Shown: positions 58,303-64,000 of the stretch, in pieces
Numbering within the stretch: position 1 is the stretch's first letter
Layout: every line of letters starts with the position of its first letter
DNA from: Marasmius tenuissimus
Taxonomy: Eukaryota; Basidiomycota; Agaricomycetes; Agaricales; Marasmiaceae
Assembly (NCBI GenBank): GCA_029532415.1
Contig: JAQOTA010000042.1
Span: 744,001-808,000, forward strand
Direction: 5' to 3'
Length of the DNA: 64,000 nt
Program-made: the position numbers and the translations under genes
The notes under the pieces: model-generated
Told to the model about the DNA's origin: nothing
Database searches by the model: none
The model's input: only the letters and a program-made list of their open reading frames with translations

Positions 58303-58849
58303 GGTGATCAAGTCAAAGGGGACCGGGAGCGGAATTGAGACATCATCTGTACATGTGAGGCCTCCAGCTGACGTTACTCCAGCCTCGTGGTATACACGAT
58401 CTAGTTTTGCACATAAAACCCACCAGTGGGCAGCCTCCCGCAACACTTTCAATCTGATCCCCTCTACCTCCATTAAAAACGTAGCGAGCTCATTAGAAGG
58501 CTGCGGCACTCCGGGTACGATCGTTCAAGATTAGGGCCTCACCACACGCAGCGTCCCAACATATCAAGTTACTATAGACGAGATTCAAGAATGACTGTCA
58601 AGTGTGCTTTGGCTCACCCAAATCACACACAAAGATGGAGGTACACGACTGCTACACACAGATTCAGGCTTGAGCTTTTGACAGATGACAGAGACACCAG
58701 GTTATAAACCCTCTATCCTTTCGACGGAAGTAAACACGTTTCAATCAATCGATGTATCAATGAATCATTCAAACTGCCTCGGACAACAGCTGTGGAAGAC
58801 GCGCTGAGGACCTTCATATCCGGTGCACCAAACCACCGGACCTTCATCA

Positions 58850-59510
58850 GATTGCTGTGGGTCCTAAAAGCAGCGAACTTCGAAGAAGCCCCAAACTTGA
58901 GCAGGTCAAATGATCACTCGACCTCCGCCCATACATCGCGGAGCGTGCCCATTGCCCTGAGCACAACATAAAAGTCCAACGTGGGTCCAAGTTCACCGGA
59001 AGTCTCAGGCCCGGACTTCTCAGAAAGCACGTGGATAGAAAGTTCAAGGAGCGGATGGGATAAAGTCGAACGCAAGTTGCTCTCCGACCACTATGACGAC
59101 GATGGGTTTCATGGATCATATTCACCGCTCTGGTTCTTGTACCATCCTTTTTACTCTTGGAAACATCCTGGTGCTTCTCTGAGATACTTAAGTTCGACCC
59201 TCCGGATCGTTATGTGAATCACAATTCGCATTGGTCCAGACTCCAGACGGAGGCAGATCACAACGATTCAGCGGAAGGATAGGCCGATTGAACATGGTGT
59301 ATTTCCGTGTAGTAGGTGATCTATTCACTTTTCATCTCGCTTACCCTCGAGTCGTCTCGGTCAGTAATCTCCTTTCAGCTGGTGGTAGTTGTTTATTCGA
59401 TATCGGATGTCCAAGGATGTCTGCAAAGGTGAGCCGCCGCCGTGTCTGGGTGTTCTTCTCTATGCTACGAGATAATGGTGTCGTTGTCGGTGGTTGTGGT
59501 CGTAGATAAT
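58850..59510 (+). other. F4-D: plus-strand ORF set
   Basis: Contains SPEVSGPDFSESTWIESS at about 58995 and the 92-codon ORF 59231-59509 ending RRRVWVFFSMLRDNG and VVVGGCGRR, as in module A. The part before it differs from A in frame (a 3-6 bp change around 58875). Same caution as for F4-A. Confidence 0.25.
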
Positions 59511-62060
59511 GGAAGAAGAATCCTGTGATACCAATGGCTCGGTTTCATCGGGTGCTTTGACAGCGGCGGGGCTCATAGTCTCCAATACTTAGATCTGGCC
59601 ATTCGTGATCTTCAGCATCATGGCTGGGTTGAAGAGTTCGACCTGCAGGCATTGATGGATACGGTAGGTGATTTGGACGCTTTTGAATCAGGTTTCGTAA
59701 GGGTCAGTGCAGTTAATTTCATTCTGATATTGATTGTAGTGCCAACCTGGTCCATCGAGCTGAGAAATGCACAAAGTAAAGGTATCATCTATTCAACTCA
59801 CATAACTGAGCTATCAGAAACCCAGAGTGTATGATCACATTTAAGAAAAACGACACTGATGTATGTTCTAGTAGTCGTAGCTACAGGTACGGGAGGGAGT
59901 ACTTAATAGCGGTTAGACGTACAAAGGGACCTAAGAGGACAAGTATGTAGCCGGTATGAAAGTTCAGTATACGATGTAGACAGAAGTCTATGGCATTGGC
60001 AATGGCGAACATGATATTATGTGTGGTGAGACGTAGGTCTGCCCGAAATCACGAATACGGCCTGCTCACTTTGCCAGTACGGGACCCCCGGCGACGACAG
60101 GAAACCTGGTGGCAAAAGAGGATTATGTGTACGAAGGTGAACACCTTAGAGCAATACATATCCTCATCTGATGGTCTTGGTACTAAAAGTAGCCAAAGAT
60201 CGCCTAAACTTCGCGTGAGTGTGAGTCAGATAAAGGTTAGAAGCCGATAGCAAAACATATCCGAAAATGTTCCGCCCAAACCCCTCCTATGTGTTCACAT
60301 TCGTCACTTCCCAGCCAAACATCCCCCACGAATTGCAAACCAGCCTATCCTTAACGCCCCCTCAACCCAGTTCAATGGCTAAACGGTACGGTCTCTGATT
60401 CCCGGCAACAACAAATCCAGCAGACGAGGTTGAGCTTGTCCACCACGAGGAGGGAACGGCAGTCTCCAAGCAAGGTTTTCTCATCCACGACGACTCGCCA
60501 ATCTCAGTCCGATACGGCAATGATCTCCCTCTAACCTCTCGCTCGAGGTACAGCGGATAAAACCTGGATAGGTGTACGTCGGCGTAATTCAACGGTTTAG
60601 GTGGCTGAGCTAGGCGTGTATCCTTGGAAAGGTTCCGAAAGATGGCTTCCGCCCGAGTGTCGTTCATGTCACAGTTCCAACTCTACGAGTGACCTGCACA
60701 CGTCGGACAGCAACTATCAGTTCAATGGGTCATATCGCTGAGACATTATGAATGGAACTTACCCGACGTAATAAAAAATCCTCCCTATGGCGTACCCAAA
60801 ACATCAAGAGGCCTAAGAGTAAGAGAGCTGTATGCGCGACTCCTTGAACCCGGGGATAGCGAGCACAGGACAGAGCATGCAGATCCAAGGGGCGGAAAGC
60901 CCGCTCGACATGACGAGAGGTTCGGCCCCATGAAGTTGCCATCCACAACCCATAAGACGGATTTGAGTGGTGTCGAATTGGGCGGTAGTCATAACGAAAG
61001 CCAAGGAGTTTTGCCAGCCCCTTCGCAAGGCAAGAAGGACAAAATCCAACCATGGACCTCGTTCGCTGATGGCTGGCTCAACAGGAGGTACAAGGGTGCC
61101 AGCGAAGGAGCTAATCATGTTGCTTCGGTGGTGAAAAGCGTCTGGACGGTTGTTCTCGGGGGGAAAATGTGACGAAGTTGCGATAGCGGTGCTATGGTAC
61201 AGCTCTGATGTAGAATGTGGCAGCGGAGTGAAAGAGAGGACATGTCGAGCGTTGAAAGCCTCTTGAAGGGAATCGGGACCGGGGATAGCCAATCTGCGAA
61301 CAGGGGCTGGGGTGGGGGGGATCCCATTTACCGTATTGCAAGGGGAGGTAATGACGACATAATGACTACGAATGAGGACGAAACCTCGACTAAAGTCGCA
61401 GGAAATGGTCCTATGTCCGTGAAAGTATCAATGAGCCTGGCGCCGGTATAAATGCAGAGGGAAACATACCCTCAAAATCATCAGTACTTCCATCACCACC
61501 TCACCCTTCCCCTCAAGCTGTCGAGGATGTTTCGAGACCCGATGCCCATCTAGGTTCAAACTGAAACTCAGGGAAGAGGACGATCATGATTTGAGCTTTC
61601 AACGCATACGGCACAGGGGAGGCGGGAGGAACGAGAACGAAGGAAATATTTGGAAGGGGGAGAGAAAGATTGGACCGAAGTGTTACCCACCTCAACATGG
61701 ATCAACACATAGAAATCGGCCTCGCATAGGTCTAAACCGCTTGGGAGATGGCGATAGCGATGAAAATGCCAACGCCGGATTCCTCCAAATTCGCTCGCTT
61801 GATTTGTATCGCTTGAAGTATATCGCCAACTGACAGTCGACGAGCATCTAAGGATTTTCAGGCATTAATCACCAAGAACTCGAGCCGAGGATAGGGAACG
61901 ATTATAGAGGAAGAGGTTGTGGAGGCGAAGAGGGAAAGACGGAAAGAAATGCCAACCCCGACGATTCGCCTGCCGACCAGAGATGCTTTATAAAGGCTTT
62001 AGGGCGGGCTGATTGATAATTTCCACGTGTTCTTCCATCTCCACTTCGAACGCTCTCCCT
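59511..62060 (-). pseudogene. F2-D: F2 locus, longer than F2-A
   Basis: Collinear with F2-A but keeping the 3' part (59880-60370) that F2-A has lost. Readings include LSLPLPNISFVLVPPASPVP near 61660, NNRPDAFHHRSN near 61160, LLLLGLLMFWV near 60810, and a last part with REVRGRSLPYRTEIGESSW at about 60540. Frames again shift between pieces. Sequence between 2.9-6.4 kb and 58.6-62.6 kb is very similar. Confidence 0.45.
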
Positions 62061-63195
62061 AGCGTTCATCTCAGTTCAGTACAGCACCTAGTGTCGATTG
62101 GTACAACTCCATGAACGTGTTGGCTGGCTATTTTGCCAGGAGTCAGCGTTGAAATTGACAGAACCTCGAACGATCCCCATAGGCTCATGGATCCTTACCA
62201 TGATTCGAAATAACTCGGAACTTGACAGATTAAATTTGAGGCCCATCTTAACAATAATGCTGCTCTTGTGGCTTAAGGTACGTTCATGGTTCAATTTTGT
62301 GCTCCAGCCGACGATACTGGCGTTCTCGCTACATTATTTTGCTGACTATCATTCATCTACTTGTTGTCTTATGGAACCGCGGGACTGTTACATCGGATGC
62401 AAGATTTCTCTAGTCTCGGGTTCTTCTCTATTACCCATGGTCTTTGGTGGTGCGTCCTTCCCATTATGTACAGAGATCCTGCTCTTGAAATGATAGCGCT
62501 TGGCAAAAATTTAGGCCTAAATTTCTATGGTATTTGACGGGGGGAGTATGTGTGTTCGTGACGCTCCGCCGGACCAGCCCTCCCCGAGCATCCGACTATC
62601 CTCGATGTCACGGTCAGCAAATTTGTACTCTGCTCAACCACTCCCCTTGTGTATCGACTAGCGTTGATCACCTTGTGAGTCTTTTCAACTATAAATTGAT
62701 TGAAACTCGACTATCTTAATAGTAGGTCCTTGACTCCCTACTGAATAGCAATTCGAAGGATTATTGATTAGGGTCGAGTTTGGGGCTTGTACGTCCCTCA
62801 CCAAGAAATAATACTACCTCTGCAGATTATTTCGGTTTCGAGTATGTTTCGTGATCCAATATTCTCGTCAGGTTGACAGTACAGTAGTTTAGATTTAGAC
62901 GTTGCTTGGCGGACATTTAGGCCAAGATTTTATCGCCGTAGTATTTTACGAGAGAGGATGCATAATTTGAAGCTTCCCTGTACAAGCCCTCGCTCGTCAC
63001 CTATCTCTCTCATCCTCAATGTCGCGATCAGCATATAAGCTCGGCATGTTAGTACAGTGCACTGGATTCTTTCTCTCAACACAACCGTGGTGGCCGTGAG
63101 ACCTAGTCAATCTGACGTTAGGTCTTCATATCTTGAACAAACACCGATTTCTATGTCTCCTCAAATACGCGTCAGTCTATGCGATGTTGACCACT
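62061..63195 (+). pseudogene. F3-D: truncated F3 remnant
   Basis: Matches 5890-7410 of module A with two deletions (about 245 bp near 62623 and about 170 bp near 62892). It then ends where F1-E begins, inside 'gttgaccactt'. The reading at 62098-62493 is open and equals that at 6004-6297 with a few changes. Not a complete gene. Confidence 0.45.
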
Positions 63196-63917
63196 TCACG
63201 AACCCCACTGCATTGGCCAGCCCTGGTATTCTCGGGCAGTCAGCTTCAGTAACCCCTACTGACGCCTCCATACCTGCATGAAGCACAAGAGCGGGTGTCT
63301 CCGACCTCACTATTCCCAGCATTTGCGCCAGCCACGGCGATCTAAATTCCCGTTCAGCTCATACAAACACAGAGATCCTCGCGCCGGAATGAGCCTCACC
63401 TGTGATTTGAGTATGCATAATAAAATTCATTCCACAGCTGGACTACATCACTATCTCCACGCCTATATTAGTGTAACTCGCACTCACCAGTCGCATATTT
63501 GCCATATCCTCCTTTGCCTCTGGCTCAATTGTAACAATAGTGACCGCGGATTTATAGTGTGGGTAAATCCTCGCGGGTTGAAACCTTCGTACCACCTTGA
63601 CCCTTATCGGCTTTTTGAATGGATTTGGGGACTTTGGAACATCAATATACATTTTGTCTGACCACGCCGGTCCTGTCAATAGCACATCCCCCTCGTGAAA
63701 CTCCTGGAATCGTGTTTGCTTTGGCCAGAGGAGACGCCGGTTTAGTTCCCCAACTTCCGACTGATCGACACTGCCGACGTACCAGAATCCCGACTTCTTC
63801 CTCTTCACACCTGCCGCAACAAGATTGATGTATGTGCGTGACATTTCCAGCAATGTTATGGAATTGCTGATTTCCAACGATGGTAAGGTCTCCAGAACAT
63901 TGTACGAAACTGGACAT
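63196..63917 (-). pseudogene. F1-E: 5' part of a subfamily B F1 gene, truncated
   Basis: Start Met 63917; exon 1 has QFHNIAGNVTHIHQSCCGRC, exon 2 has TRFQEFHEGDVLLTGPAW, and exon 3 matches F1-B. Exon 4 keeps the splice donor (GCAG followed by GTATGG) that F1-B has lost through a 16 bp deletion. In exon 5, soon after the GLANAV reading, the sequence changes into F3-D, so exons 6-11 are missing. The break shows a few shared bases (ttcac), as expected for an end-joining deletion. Confidence 0.75.
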
Positions 63918-64000
63918 AGTGGGAAGAACGGGGGCGAGTGAAGACACGCTCGTTTAAGTGAGGTCTTCAAACGGACACCCTGTCTATCCGTAGTGCTCAC

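Larger units (their letters stand above)
55745..64000. repeat. Segmental duplication, right copy (modules D and E)
   Basis: Direct repeat of bases 1-10990. Alignment runs from the F3 3' end through F1-D, F4, F2-D and the F3 remnant. At about 63196 it jumps to the part equivalent to 10208, leaving F1-E truncated. The copy ends at the window edge while the match is still running. Confidence 0.85.

Noticed and set aside
1..64000. CRISPR array, bacterial operons or phage genes
   Set aside because: No regular spaced repeats; genes are intron-split and fungal in type. The direct repeats are large segmental copies or LTRs.
1..64000. tRNA or rRNA genes
   Set aside because: I found no stretch with convincing cloverleaf landmarks or ribosomal sequence by eye; the only tRNA-related sequence is the copia primer site. 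A tRNAscan run would settle this.
1..64000. Telomere-proximal repeats (TTAGGG arrays)
   Set aside because: The repeat-rich, duplicated layout suggests a subtelomere, but no TTAGGG array is present in the window.

Overview
The window looks like a transposon-rich accessory region of a filamentous fungal genome, most likely an agaricomycete (basidiomycete). The reasons are densely split genes with 45-60 bp GT-AG introns, a chromodomain Ty3/gypsy element, a Ty1/copia element, and a serpentine seven-helix membrane protein of the type common in mushrooms. The gypsy gag/pol and the overall style remind me of Rhizoctonia (Ceratobasidiaceae). That is an inference from memory and was not checked.

The core is a direct tandem array of one multi-gene module about 8 kb long. 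Each full module holds, from left to right: an F1 gene (minus strand, 11 exons, about 600 aa, no named function); in some modules a weak plus-strand ORF set (F4); an F2 locus (minus strand, many small exons with hydrophobic segments, mostly decayed); and an F3 locus (plus strand, divergent from F2 and convergent with the next F1, mostly decayed). F1 copies are A (222-2575), B (8227-10911, broken), C (15835-18175), F (about 46430-47215, remnant), D (55967-58302) and E (about 63196-63917, truncated); a small fragment lies at 25.4 kb. The F1 stop codons at 222, 8227 and 15835 give the period. A, C and D read as intact. B and E belong to a second subfamily with no intact member here.

Bases 1 to about 10990 and about 55745 to 64000 are two copies of the same two-module block (segmental duplication). 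They differ by several indels, including a 2.8 kb deletion that cut copy E. Between the arrays lie an isolated intact seven-transmembrane gene (28125-29746) and a nested transposon complex (about 30.3-44.3 kb). In that complex a decayed copia element (minus strand; 5' LTR 43195-43456) is split by a complete gypsy element (35991-42834, TSD GTGGG), and the gypsy gag is itself split by a 294 bp insertion with its own TSD.

Smaller insertions mark the array: a solo gypsy LTR inside F1-B (TSD GCGAT), a solo LTR in the F1-F region (TSD GAGAG), two inverted copies of a 340-350 bp AGTTG...CAACT element (TSDs GAGTT and TCGTC), and a hAT-type MITE with 14 bp terminal inverted repeats and an 8 bp TSD. 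I saw no rRNA, tRNA or CRISPR array. The biological point is a lineage-specific F1/F2/F3 gene module that is being amplified, converted and pseudogenised. What its proteins do is unknown.
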